Source: CBDCWT01 sp965223305
GTDB lineage: Bacteria > Planctomycetota > Planctomycetia > Pirellulales > Pirellulaceae
DNA length: 51,103 bases
Direction: 5' to 3'
Assembly (NCBI GenBank): GCA_965223305.1
Contig: CBDCWT010000044.1
Span: forward strand, 1-51,103
Both the position numbers and the translations under genes were made by a program. The notes beneath the pieces are model-generated. The model did no database searches and was not told the DNA's origin. It worked only from the letters and a program-made list of their open reading frames with translations. The number at the start of each line of letters is the position of its first letter. The first letter of the stretch is position 1. Shown here one piece after another: positions 7,496-15,583 of the stretch.

Positions 7496-9664
7496 ATGTC
7501 ACGGCTGCGACCTACGTTCGGCGACTATGTTGCCATCGCCATCGGACCGGTACTGATCGGCTTGCTGGTGGGGAGCCTGACCTTCTTTCTGATCGATATC
7601 TGCTACCAGGGCGCGTATACGCTCCGTTTGAAGTTCATCATGGCGATGTTCATCTTGGGCTCGGTCGGTGTGTCGCGGATCTCCGTGGAGGAAGGGAGAG
7701 AGTACTCCTGCTTTTATGCGGTTCCCCTGGCGTTGGTGACGGCGTTGGCTGCGTTTCGGTTTGTCGAGTATCGAGGGGCGGCTGCCGCAGGGAGTCCCAT
7801 CATCAACATCGGGCTGATCGCACTCATCTGGTGGTGCGTCGATCGGCTGATTTGGGACTGTACGGTGATCGACGAGCGGGAACGGGGGTCGGGCGAGGGC
7901 CTGCTGCAAACCGTGGGGCTCGACGGCCCGCCTGACGAATCGGGGGACGCAGAGCAGCAAGAGTCGGTGTTGGAGGAACGGGTGCGGGCAACTTCTTCCG
8001 GCGAGAGCCAGACGATGTGGCAGCGATTCGTTGAGTATCGGCGGCGCCCGCACGCCCCTGGGGTGTGGGTGCTTTACTTTTCGTTAGCAGCGTTGCCGAT
8101 CTTCGGTCTCGGACAGCTCTTCGTGAATTCGAGTGACTTGACGACAAGGCGGTCCGTGTTTCATCACTTGGTCGTCTATGTTGCTGCTGCACTGGGGCTC
8201 TTGCTGTCGACGAGTTTTCTGAGTCTCAGGCGTACGTTGCGGCAGCGGCGGATGGAGATGCCCTCGGAGATGGCCCGGGCCTGGCTCGGCTTCGGTGCAG
8301 TGATGATCGTCGCGATCATGCTGTTCTGCACGTTGTTGCCGCGGAGGAACCCAGAGTACTCGCTTACGCATCTACCGTTTCTCGCGTCGTCGCCCGGCGA
8401 TCTCAGTACCTCTCCTTGGGCGTTCGGGAGCGATGGTCCCGAAGATCCCCAGCAAGCGGACCGCACCGTCGATCGCGAGGACAGCCAAGATCCCACGACA
8501 GCCCGCGGCGGACGTTCCGACGAAGATGCAGCTGCTGGATCGCAGTCGGATTCGTCCGGTTCGCAGTCGGACAGCGGGCCACCGCAGAACTCGGGCGATC
8601 AGTCCACATCAGACGCTTCGTCGCAGCCACGCGATCCATCCCAGACCGAGCCGCGCACTCAGCCGACAAGCCAGCAGAATGAAGCCGGTGACCAATCAGC
8701 CCAAACGAGCGCGCAGGATGCGGCCAACCAAAGTCGCCAGCAGCCGCCTTCACATGAAGGGCAAGGAGAGCAGCAGACTGCCGATCGCGAGAACGGCTCT
8801 AACGACCAGGGTCGTTCCGGCGAGCCGTCTGACTCCAGCGGTGATACACAGCAAAGTCAATCGGAGCAGCAAGAGACTGGCGATCAGCCGCCACGGGATG
8901 AGCGGTCTTCGCAGCAGCAGAGTTCGCAGGAGGAGTCATCTGAGCGGTCGCAGCCTCCAGCGGGCGAACCGGATCGGGCGGCCGAGGATTCTTCCCAGCA
9001 GGCTACCGAGCAAGAGCTTGATCAACGTCAGAGTCAGGCGAACGAGCAATCGAATGGCGCTCGCCGTTCGTCGCAGGGCCGCCGGCCTGCCACCACACCC
9101 GCTCGTCGGCCTCGAAGTTTCGCTCCTGCGCGCGTGATCAGCAGGATGGTCAACAGCCTGGGGGATTTGATCAAGCTGGTCTATTGGGTCGTCATCGGCC
9201 TGTTGCTTATCTTCTTTCTGTGGCGGTACTGGTCTCAGGTGATCCGCGCTATACGGGATTTCGTGTCGGCCATTCGGCAGTGGTGGCAGCGATGGACTGG
9301 TCGCGAAGCGGCGGCGGTTGATGAGGGTGCTATCTCCGCGGCGGCCGGGCCGGCACCGCCGCGCTTCGCGGAGTTCGTCAATCCGTTCGTATCGGGCGCG
9401 GCTGAACGGGCTTCGCCCGACGAGCTGATTAAGTACACCTTCGAGGCTTTTGAAGCATGGGGACGGGAGCACGGAGTGCCCCGAGTGCCCGAGCAGACTG
9501 CCCACGAGTTTGCCCGCGCCGTGGCCCGCCGATCAACGCCGCTTTCCAAGCACGCGCTGCAGTTGGCCGATCTCTACAATTGGTCAGCGTTTGCCAAGGA
9601 ACGCGTCCCCCAGGGCTCTGTAGACTCGCTGCGCAAGTTCTGGCAGCAGCTTGTCGAAGCGTGA
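7496..9664 (+). CDS. DUF4129 domain membrane protein with a long low-complexity linker, no transglutaminase core
   Basis: 722 residues. About five membrane segments lie in the first 110 residues and again at about 185-290. A hydrophilic linker of some 240 residues, very rich in Ser, Gln, Asp, Glu and Arg, runs from about 305 to 545. One membrane segment follows (LIKLVYWVVIGLLLIFFLW), then a cytoplasmic DUF4129-like domain with PDELIKYTFEAFEAWGREHG and a C-terminal helix. In many bacteria this third gene of the MoxR-DUF58 operon encodes a transglutaminase-like protein with DUF4129 at the end. Here I see no Cys-His-Asp transglutaminase core, and the linker sits where it would be. Translation starts 4 bp after the DUF58 stop. 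Confidence 0.75.
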   Translation: MSRLRPTFGDYVAIAIGPVLIGLLVGSLTFFLIDICYQGAYTLRLKFIMAMFILGSVGVSRISVEEGREYSCFYAVPLALVTALAAFRFVEYRGAAAAGSPIINIGLIALIWWCVDRLIWDCTVIDERERGSGEGLLQTVGLDGPPDESGDAEQQESVLEERVRATSSGESQTMWQRFVEYRRRPHAPGVWVLYFSLAALPIFGLGQLFVNSSDLTTRRSVFHHLVVYVAAALGLLLSTSFLSLRRTLRQRRMEMPSEMARAWLGFGAVMIVAIMLFCTLLPRRNPEYSLTHLPFLASSPGDLSTSPWAFGSDGPEDPQQADRTVDREDSQDPTTARGGRSDEDAAAGSQSDSSGSQSDSGPPQNSGDQSTSDASSQPRDPSQTEPRTQPTSQQNEAGDQSAQTSAQDAANQSRQQPPSHEGQGEQQTADRENGSNDQGRSGEPSDSSGDTQQSQSEQQETGDQPPRDERSSQQQSSQEESSERSQPPAGEPDRAAEDSSQQATEQELDQRQSQANEQSNGARRSSQGRRPATTPARRPRSFAPARVISRMVNSLGDLIKLVYWVVIGLLLIFFLWRYWSQVIRAIRDFVSAIRQWWQRWTGREAAAVDEGAISAAAGPAPPRFAEFVNPFVSGAAERASPDELIKYTFEAFEAWGREHGVPRVPEQTAHEFARAVARRSTPLSKHALQLADLYNWSAFAKERVPQGSVDSLRKFWQQLVEA

Positions 9665-9710
9665 GGGGTAACGAGCGGACGCGGGATCCCGAACTCGTCG
9701 GCGTATTTCG

Positions 9711-9780
9711 TAACCCGAAGCGTCAGCGAGGGGGAGTTGATGTACCAACTCAAGTCATTCCCTCGCTTACGCTTCGGGTT
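9711..9780. repeat. REP palindrome, left copy 1
   Basis: Arms 9712-9732 and 9760-9780 (AACCCGAAGCGTCAGCGAGGG and its complement with one mismatch) enclose an inner GAGTTG/CAACTC hairpin, giving a double-hairpin REP. The tail, GATTGANCCGAAAGCGCAAC-like, runs on to about 9805. Confidence 0.9.
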
Positions 9781-9808
9781 ACGATTGAACCGAAAGCGCA
9801 ACATCAAA

Positions 9809-9870
9809 AGGCGTCAGCGAGGGGAGTTGATGTACCAACGTATGTAATTCCCTCGCTTACGCTTCGGGTT
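9809..9870. repeat. REP palindrome, left copy 2 (left arm shortened)
   Basis: It repeats the GCGTCAGCGAGGGG and GAGTTGATGTACCAAC core and the right arm CCCTCGCTTACGCTTCGGG (9850-9868), but the first bases of the left arm are missing. The word ACGCAACATCAGCGAG follows near 9882, so the repeat tail is also present. Confidence 0.85.
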
Positions 9871-9937
9871 TCGATTCGGGACACGCAACATCAGCGAGCG
9901 ACTGGCCTCATTGATACGGTCCGATACGATAGTGGTT

Positions 9938-10411
9938 ATGGAGGATCCGATCGGTTTTTTCTTGACATGTGCGACGTACGGCACCTGGTTGCCGGGCGAT
10001 GGTAGAGGTTGGGTCGAGTATCGACATGGCTGGCGGCCTCCCGAGCCGTTGCTCGAATTAGAAGCCGCCGCCAGAATGAGTGAGGATGCCTGTCGTTTGA
10101 ATTGCCAGCAGAGGAATGCCGTCGAAGAACAGGTTGCTAAGACCTGCCTCCACCGACGCTGGCACCTGCATGCGGTCAATTGCCGCACGAACCACCTTCA
10201 TGTTGTGGTTTCCGCGTCGGACACGCATCCCAAAAAGATCCGCGCCGATCTGAAAGCGTGGGCCACCCGCTGTCTCAAGATGGGACTTGAGGCTTGCCGT
10301 GACAACTGGTGGGCCGAACGCGGGAGCATCCGTTGGCTGTGGAATGAAGACGACCTTCTCGCAGCGATCCAGTACGTTACTGAGGGACAAGACAGGCGGC
10401 CCCATTCATAA
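9938..10411 (+). CDS. REP-associated tyrosine transposase (RAYT, Y1_Tnp / IS200-like fold)
   Basis: 157 residues from ATG 9938; the open frame reaches a TTG at 9911, but family proteins begin close to the hydrophobic FFLT strand. The HUH motif is NHLHVVV, and the candidate nucleophile Tyr lies in AIQYVTEGQ near the C-terminus. GTWLPGDGRGW near residue 20 is a RAYT hallmark. It would cut and rejoin single-stranded REP DNA. REP palindromes flank it on both sides, and its TAA stop (10409-10411) lies inside the right REP arm. RAYTs are usually single-copy, domesticated and non-self-transposing. Intact, so possibly active on REPs genome-wide. Confidence 0.9.
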   Translation: MEDPIGFFLTCATYGTWLPGDGRGWVEYRHGWRPPEPLLELEAAARMSEDACRLNCQQRNAVEEQVAKTCLHRRWHLHAVNCRTNHLHVVVSASDTHPKKIRADLKAWATRCLKMGLEACRDNWWAERGSIRWLWNEDDLLAAIQYVTEGQDRRPHS

Positions 10412-10477
10412 CCCGAAGCGTTAGCGAGGGGAGTTGGTGTACCAACTCAAGTCATTCCCTCGCTTACGCTTCGGGTT
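10410..10477. repeat. REP palindrome, right copy
   Basis: Arms 10410-10430 (AACCCGAAGCGTTAGCGAGGG) and 10457-10477 pair with one mismatch. The inner GAGTTG/CAACTC hairpin is retained. The CGATTGAGCCGAAAGCGCA tail follows, and degraded fragments (GCTTCGGGTTTCGATT, GCGCAACATCAGCGATCG) continue to about 10600. Confidence 0.9.
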
Positions 10478-10587
10478 CCGATTGAGCCGAAAGCGCAACA
10501 TCAAACTTACGCTTTGGGTCACGATTGAGGTTCCGTGCAATTCCCGGAGTCACGCTTCGGGTTTCGATTTGAAGCGGAGGCGCAACA

Positions 10588-11610
10588 TCAGCGATCGACG
10601 TGGCCTCGGCCGGATCCTACGGTGGCCGCTCGGTCGGCGTCTTCGCAGGGCTGGATCTTGATCTGCCGCACCTCACCGTTTGCGGCGAGCCTCGCCGTGC
10701 GCGGCCCCGGGGGGGTGTTTTGGGCGTACCGTAGGATCAACCCGGCGGCAAACCGGACCGCCTCGCCGCCGGCCGAGCCGCTGATCAGCGCGCAAGGGCC
10801 CGCGAAGTCGACCGGGGCCAACAACGCGCTGCGGGCGCCTGCCAGTGATTTATGGAGATGCTCGAGCAACTCGTTCTCCGCCTCCCGGCGTCCCACGACT
10901 ACCTTCGTCCTGGCGTTGAGCCGAAAGTGACGGCCTACCTTCAGCAGGTCAAAGTCCCAGTGTTCGCTGGGCGCCGGTGACTGAACCAAGTCGAACACCT
11001 TGCGGGCGAAGCCGGGTTCGGTGAGAGCGCATCCGGTCGAGGGTGTGGGAATGTCGCGGATGCCAAGTTGCTGGGCCAAACGAATCAGCTCCTTGCGGCC
11101 GCGGCCACAAAATCCGTAGAGCCGCTCGCGGTCGACCCAGCCTTCTCGCTCGGGGAGCGTCTCCGGCAGCAGCTTGGCGGACAGCGGCCGCAAGAGCAGG
11201 TCGTCCAGCTGGGAATGGTACGAGATGGTCAGCAGGTCGCGCCGCTTCTGGCTCATCGGGCGCTGGCCGACAAGTTCACCACTGACAACAAAGTCCGCTC
11301 CAATTTGCTGCATGAACTGCAGCGCCTTCTGGAACATGTAGATTCGGCAGTCGACGCACGGATTGGCACCTCGGCCGTAGCCGAAACGCGGTTTCTTGAC
11401 CAGCTCGAGATAGTCGTCTCGTTGGCCGATAACGGTCAGTTTCACCTTCAGATCGCGCGCCGCCTGACCGGCTGAATCCTGACAACAAGCAAAGACCGTC
11501 TTAAAGTTCAACGCCTCGACCTGCAGACCCTGTTCTTGCATCAGCCGAATCGCGAGCATGCTGTCCAGGCCGCCCGAGAGCAGCACGACACATTTTCTCG
11601 TCATACTCAC
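10588..11610 (-). CDS. PP-loop (ThiI/MnmA-like) ATP pyrophosphatase with C-terminal NFACT-R-like domain
   Basis: 340 residues. The PP-loop SGGLDS (12-17) adenylates a substrate. NPCVDC gives a Cys pair (C85, C88), and GQRPMSQ (115-121) matches the ThiI-type region. From about 225 (DLLKVGRHFRLNARTKVVVG onward) the sequence resembles the RNA-binding NFACT-R domain. This architecture suggests a tRNA thiolation or related RNA-modification enzyme, not a canonical ThiI, which carries THUMP and rhodanese domains. The start is either GTG 11610, with GAGGA five bases upstream, or ATG two codons later. The last 40 or so residues run into degraded REP tails, so the C-terminus may have been rewritten by repeat insertion. 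Confidence 0.82.
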   Translation of the reverse strand: MSMTRKCVVLLSGGLDSMLAIRLMQEQGLQVEALNFKTVFACCQDSAGQAARDLKVKLTVIGQRDDYLELVKKPRFGYGRGANPCVDCRIYMFQKALQFMQQIGADFVVSGELVGQRPMSQKRRDLLTISYHSQLDDLLLRPLSAKLLPETLPEREGWVDRERLYGFCGRGRKELIRLAQQLGIRDIPTPSTGCALTEPGFARKVFDLVQSPAPSEHWDFDLLKVGRHFRLNARTKVVVGRREAENELLEHLHKSLAGARSALLAPVDFAGPCALISGSAGGEAVRFAAGLILRYAQNTPPGPRTARLAANGEVRQIKIQPCEDADRAATVGSGRGHVDR

Positions 11611-11662
11611 CTAGTTCCTCGATTCCTCGGCAGCTCATACGGGCCTCGCTCGGCTGGCTGGT

Positions 11663-11852
11663 CGTGCAGCTGCTGACTTAGTGCATGATCTCGTCTTTTC
11701 TCACTCTCCCCTCGGGGAGAGTCGGCCCAAAGGGCCGGAGAGGGGGGCACGCCTCGGGTGCTACGCGTCGGTTTCGCCGGGCAACCGTGGGCTAACGCCC
11801 AGCGGCTGATTTGCAGTGTAGCCGAACTCGCCAGAGTTTGGCGGACTGCAGA
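11663..11852 (+). repeat. Composite multi-hairpin intergenic repeat, copy 2
   Basis: Full composite: a leader with GTCGTGCAGCT and TCGTCTTTT, the double hairpin at 11701-11747, a GGGCTAACGCCCAGCGGCTG hairpin near 11787, and the GCCGAACTCGCCAGAGTTTG hairpin at 11820-11850. It lies between two leftward genes, downstream of rnc and upstream of the PP-loop gene. Confidence 0.85.
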
Positions 11853-11873
11853 AGCGCAAAAGCTGCACGACCT

Positions 11874-12611
11874 CTATTCCGAGAGGTAGGGTATGGGTTC
11901 CTGATTCAACTCGGCTAGGGCGTTACAGGCGGCTCGCTGTTCCGCCTCCTTCTTGTTCCTTCCCCAGGCTGGCTGGTACCGCTGCCCTCCCACGAGGGCT
12001 GCCACCTTGAAGCACTTGGCATGATCGGGCCCTTTTTCGTCCAGCATCTGGTAGGTGGGTGTCGTTCCCAGATCACGTTGTGCCAGCTGCTGCAGTAGCG
12101 ACTTGTAGTTGCCTCCTAATTCGCCGGCGGCGGCCAATTCGATCTCCGGGGCAATATACTCGAGGATGAACTTGCGGGCTGCAGGATCCCCACCGTCGAG
12201 GTAGATGGCTGCCAGTAGGGATTCGAAGACGTCCGCCAGCAAGGAAGGAGGCACCGCAGGACTCGCGGCCATTCCCTTGCCTACGATCAAGCAGTCATCG
12301 AGCCCGATTGCTTCGCTGATCTTGGCACACGTCTGCCGGCTGACGACGACCGACTTGATCTTCGTCAGATCGCCTTCGAGATAGTCCGGGTACTGGTGGT
12401 AAAGCAGTTCGCAGACGACCGCCCCCAGGATCGCATCTCCGAGGAACTCGAGTCGCTCGTTCGACGCGAGCCGATGTTCGGCGCCCGAGGCATGGGTTAG
12501 CGCCGACAAGAGCAACGATTGGTCGGTGAACTTGTAGTTGATTCGGCGTTCACAAAGCCGCAGCTTCTCCAGCTGCTCAGCCTCCATCTGGGGTAGCCGA
12601 GACCCGTTCAT
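11874..12611 (-). CDS. rnc: Ribonuclease III
   Basis: 245 residues, normal for bacterial RNase III. The signature NERLEFLGDA (51-60) and the later metal-binding D127/E130 in LADVFESLLAAIYLDGG form the Mg-dependent catalytic centre. A double-stranded-RNA-binding domain covers about 165-236. It is a cytoplasmic homodimer that processes rRNA precursors and structured mRNAs. The ATG opens MNGSRLPQME. The intergenic gap to the rightward HtrA gene is 293 bp. Interesting in a genome full of transcribed hairpin repeats, which are potential substrates. Confidence 0.97.
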   Translation of the reverse strand: MNGSRLPQMEAEQLEKLRLCERRINYKFTDQSLLLSALTHASGAEHRLASNERLEFLGDAILGAVVCELLYHQYPDYLEGDLTKIKSVVVSRQTCAKISEAIGLDDCLIVGKGMAASPAVPPSLLADVFESLLAAIYLDGGDPAARKFILEYIAPEIELAAAGELGGNYKSLLQQLAQRDLGTTPTYQMLDEKGPDHAKCFKVAALVGGQRYQPAWGRNKKEAEQRAACNALAELNQEPIPYLSE

Positions 12612-12839
12612 TCAACTTACCTGCTGACAAAGTTGAGAACGAGGAGTGTTCACAATCGCTAAGGACAAGCAAACGGACGGTTGTCCCGAGAGGCCCGCCC
12701 GGAGTACGGGTATGCGGTCTCGCCACCAATTCCTAGGGGGGCCGCGGCAGCTTCCCCGCGCAGGAATCGGACGCAAACCTAGCAAGGAGCAGGTGTTTTG
12801 TCAACGCGTTGGAGCAACAACGGCCCGCCGAGGTTGTTA

Positions 12840-12867
12840 TTGGCCGTTTGGACCAAGGTACTATAAT
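12840..12867 (+). promoter_or_regulatory. Candidate sigma-70-type promoter for the HtrA-like gene
   Basis: A perfect TATAAT (12862-12867) is preceded after 16 bp by TTGGCC (12840-12845), a partial -35 match. It lies 37 bp upstream of the ATG at 12905, which has AGGAG seven bases before it. Both the spacing and the position fit a short leader. Confidence 0.5.
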
Positions 12868-12904
12868 TTCACTGAGACAACACGGATCACCCAGGAGCAA
12901 TCAG

Positions 12905-14038
12905 ATGTCTAGCAGATCGTTACTATCTAGGTCTCTCCTTATCGTGTGTTTGGCGGTCGTCACTGGACTTGCGAGTTTGGGCCAGGCGCAGGATGTGGTT
13001 GCCCAGGCGAAGTCGCTATCGACCGCCTTTCGTCGGGCAGCCGAGCAGGTGAAACCGTCGGTCGTGACGATCATCGCCACGCGAGAGATCCCGCAACCTG
13101 CACGCGGTAGTTTGCGGGAACTGCTGCAAGACCCGGCGTTCCGAGAGCGGTTTCCCCTCCCGATCCCCCCCGACGAGTCAACCGAGATTGGCTCGGGTGT
13201 GGTGATCGACGCGGAGGGGTTAGTCCTCACGAACAACCACGTCGTCGATCGGGCAGAGAACGTCATCATTCGGCTACCAGACGGTTCGGAGCTGGAGGTC
13301 GACGACATCAAGACGGATCGCATGAGCGATTTGGCGATTCTGAGGTTCCGCCCTGACTCTCCGCTGACGGCCGCCGAACTGGGCGACTCGAAAGAGCTGG
13401 CTATTGGTGACTGGGTGATCGCGATCGGCAGCCCGTTTGATTTGGAAGCCACAGTCAGTGCTGGAATTATCAGCGCGAAAGGACGCAGCATCGACCGCAT
13501 ACCACGAGCGCAGCTGATTCAAACCGATGCCGCGATTAACCCTGGTAATTCAGGTGGACCGTTGGTGAATTTGGATGGCAAAGTGGTTGGTCTTAACACG
13601 GCCATTGCCACCAGCAGCGGCGGTTATCAAGGAGTTGGTTTTGCGATTCCGGCTAACAAAACCAAGTGGGTTGTCCAAGAGTTGCTCCAGCATGGCCAAG
13701 TACGCCGCGCCTGGTTGGGGATCGGCATTGGTGAGCTGACAGCGCAAGCCGCCCGCGGCGTGAACCTGCGGGCACGCTCGGGTGTCTGGGTAGATCGGGT
13801 TGAGCCAGACAGTCCAGCCGACTTGGCCGATGTGGAATCAGGCGACGTGATTGTTAACTTCGCGGGAATTCGTGTTCGTGCCCCCGGCGATCTGCAAGCG
13901 GCGGTTGAACGGCAGCAAGTTGGCACTCAGCAGCCTATCGTGGTGATGCGAAACGGCGAACGGATCTCACTCGAGGTCACGTTGGCGGCGTTACCCGCTC
14001 AACACGATCTCAATCGGCTCGATGAACGCGAGGAGTAG
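12905..14038 (+). CDS. HtrA/DegP-like periplasmic serine protease with one PDZ domain (S1C)
   Basis: 377 residues. A signal peptide of about 28 residues ends near LGQAQ. The trypsin-like domain has the triad H112 (TNNHVVD), D142 (SDLAILRF) and S216 (NPGNSGGPL), all intact. A single C-terminal PDZ domain begins near 280 (RAWLGIGIGEL). It is an exported quality-control protease or chaperone for misfolded envelope proteins, closest in layout to DegS or DegQ forms with one PDZ. The start is ATG 12905, not the upstream in-frame codon, because AGGAG lies seven bases before it and a promoter overlaps the longer frame. mgtE follows on the same strand after 148 bp. Confidence 0.94.
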   Translation: MSSRSLLSRSLLIVCLAVVTGLASLGQAQDVVAQAKSLSTAFRRAAEQVKPSVVTIIATREIPQPARGSLRELLQDPAFRERFPLPIPPDESTEIGSGVVIDAEGLVLTNNHVVDRAENVIIRLPDGSELEVDDIKTDRMSDLAILRFRPDSPLTAAELGDSKELAIGDWVIAIGSPFDLEATVSAGIISAKGRSIDRIPRAQLIQTDAAINPGNSGGPLVNLDGKVVGLNTAIATSSGGYQGVGFAIPANKTKWVVQELLQHGQVRRAWLGIGIGELTAQAARGVNLRARSGVWVDRVEPDSPADLADVESGDVIVNFAGIRVRAPGDLQAAVERQQVGTQQPIVVMRNGERISLEVTLAALPAQHDLNRLDEREE

Positions 14039-14044
14039 CTGGGA

Positions 14045-14063
14045 GGCCGTTCGGCTGACGGCC
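14045..14063 (+). terminator. Possible weak terminator hairpin after the HtrA-like gene
   Basis: GGCCGT (14045-14050) pairs with ACGGCC (14058-14063) across a 7-nt loop. The following bases CTGTTT are only partly T-rich, so termination would be inefficient. Confidence 0.35.
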
Positions 14064-14186
14064 CTGTTTGGAACTTGAATTACCTCGCCGGTGGGTGAGG
14101 CTCGTCGCCGCGCTCCTGTGCCGGCCACAGCCCGGCTGTTCCTCCTGCCTCTGTGTTAAAGGCCGTCCTCTGAGGTTGTTGCTGGC

Positions 14187-15533
14187 ATGATCAACACGCT
14201 CTATCTACCCGAGCTTCGTGAAATGCTGGCGGACAAGTCCGCAGAAGCACTCAAAGAATTCTGTACTGCCCTCCACCCCGCGCGAACCGCTGAGTTCATG
14301 GAGGGATTGACCGCGGACGAAGCGTGGCAGGTGCTGAGGTACGCCGAACCCCACACCCGCGAAGAGATCTTCACCTTCTTCGATCCCGGCCAGCAGGCGG
14401 AGATGCTGGAGACGCAGGATCGTCAGCAGGTCGCGGAGCTGATTGCCCTCTTGGCAGCAGACGACCGCGTCGATCTTCTCCAGGAGATCGCACCTCATGT
14501 GGTGGACGAACTGCTGCCGCTGTTGCCGGCTGAGGATCGTCGGGAGATCCTCAGGCTGACGTCTTACCCTGAGGGAACAGCCGGGGCGGTCATGACGACC
14601 GAAGCGGCGAAGCTCAGCGAATCGCTGACCGTCAGCCAAGCGTTCGAAGAGCTGAGCCGCCAGGCAATGGAACTGGAGACGATCTACTATCTCTATATTG
14701 TCGACGATACCGATCATTTGCGAGGACTTGTTTCGGCGCGTCAGCTGGTTTCTGCGATTGGCCGCCCTGAGACGAAGCTGGCCGAGCTGATGGAAACCGA
14801 CTTGGTATCCGCGGACGTCTTGGAGGACCAGGAAAGTGTCGCTCGCAAGGTGGCGCACTACGACCTGTTGGCGATACCGGTTGTGGACCATGAACACCGC
14901 ATGTTGGGGATCATTACCCACGATGATGTGATTGACGTGGTGCGGGAAGAGGCGGTTGAGGACGCGCACCGCATCGCTGCCGTGGAGCCGCTCGAAGAGT
15001 CCTACTTGCGGACTTCGCTGCTGACGCTCAGCCGCAAGCGGGGCATCTGGCTAACGTTTCTCTTTGTTGCCGCGTTGTTGACCACGATGGCTTTGAAGCA
15101 CTATGAGTCCGAATTGAACGACCACCTTTGGCTGGCGTGGTTCTTGCCGCTGGTGATATCCAGTGGCGGCAACACCGGCAGCCAGGCTGCGACGTTGATC
15201 ATTACTGCGTTGGCGACCGGCGACGTTTCGATTCGCGACTGGTGGCGAATTGCCGGCCGCGAGGCGTTGATGGGGTTGATCCTAGGAGCCTTCTTAGGCG
15301 TGATCGGCTTTGCGGCGGCCTATGTGATCAGGGGGTCGGCCATCGAGGCCTGCGTGATTCCCGTGACGCTCCTTCTGGTCGTTTTTTGCGGGACGATGTG
15401 CGGTGCCTTGTTGCCGCTGGTCTTTCAACGGCTGGGGCTAGATCCCGCGCTGATGAGCAGCCCGTTTGTGGCAGGGATCATCGACATCGTCGGCATCGTC
15501 GTCTACGTGAATGTCGCGATCAACTTGCTGTAG
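14187..15533 (+). CDS. mgtE: Magnesium transporter MgtE
   Basis: 448 residues, standard MgtE. An N-terminal superhelical MgtE_N domain (about 1-130, with repeated LLPLLPAEDR-like helices) precedes two CBS domains (about 135-255) that sense cytosolic Mg. Five membrane helices (about 285-448) contain the pore segment PLVISSGGNTGSQAATLI. The channel admits Mg2+ and is gated by the CBS domains. The 148-bp leader contains GGTGAGGCTC and GTGTTAAAGGC words slightly reminiscent of an M-box riboswitch, discussed as a finding. It follows the protease gene but may have its own promoter. Confidence 0.96.
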   Translation: MINTLYLPELREMLADKSAEALKEFCTALHPARTAEFMEGLTADEAWQVLRYAEPHTREEIFTFFDPGQQAEMLETQDRQQVAELIALLAADDRVDLLQEIAPHVVDELLPLLPAEDRREILRLTSYPEGTAGAVMTTEAAKLSESLTVSQAFEELSRQAMELETIYYLYIVDDTDHLRGLVSARQLVSAIGRPETKLAELMETDLVSADVLEDQESVARKVAHYDLLAIPVVDHEHRMLGIITHDDVIDVVREEAVEDAHRIAAVEPLEESYLRTSLLTLSRKRGIWLTFLFVAALLTTMALKHYESELNDHLWLAWFLPLVISSGGNTGSQAATLIITALATGDVSIRDWWRIAGREALMGLILGAFLGVIGFAAAYVIRGSAIEACVIPVTLLLVVFCGTMCGALLPLVFQRLGLDPALMSSPFVAGIIDIVGIVVYVNVAINLL

Positions 15534-15583
15534 CTCGCGCTCTGCCGCCCAGCGCGAGAGGGCTCTGAACACTCAGCCCCAGG

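Noticed and set aside
8433..9137. A 234-codon open frame inside the DUF4129 gene in another phase
   Set aside because: It lies exactly over the low-complexity Q/S/D/E linker, where codon bias removes stops; its product is a Ser/Arg-rich shadow with no start signal.
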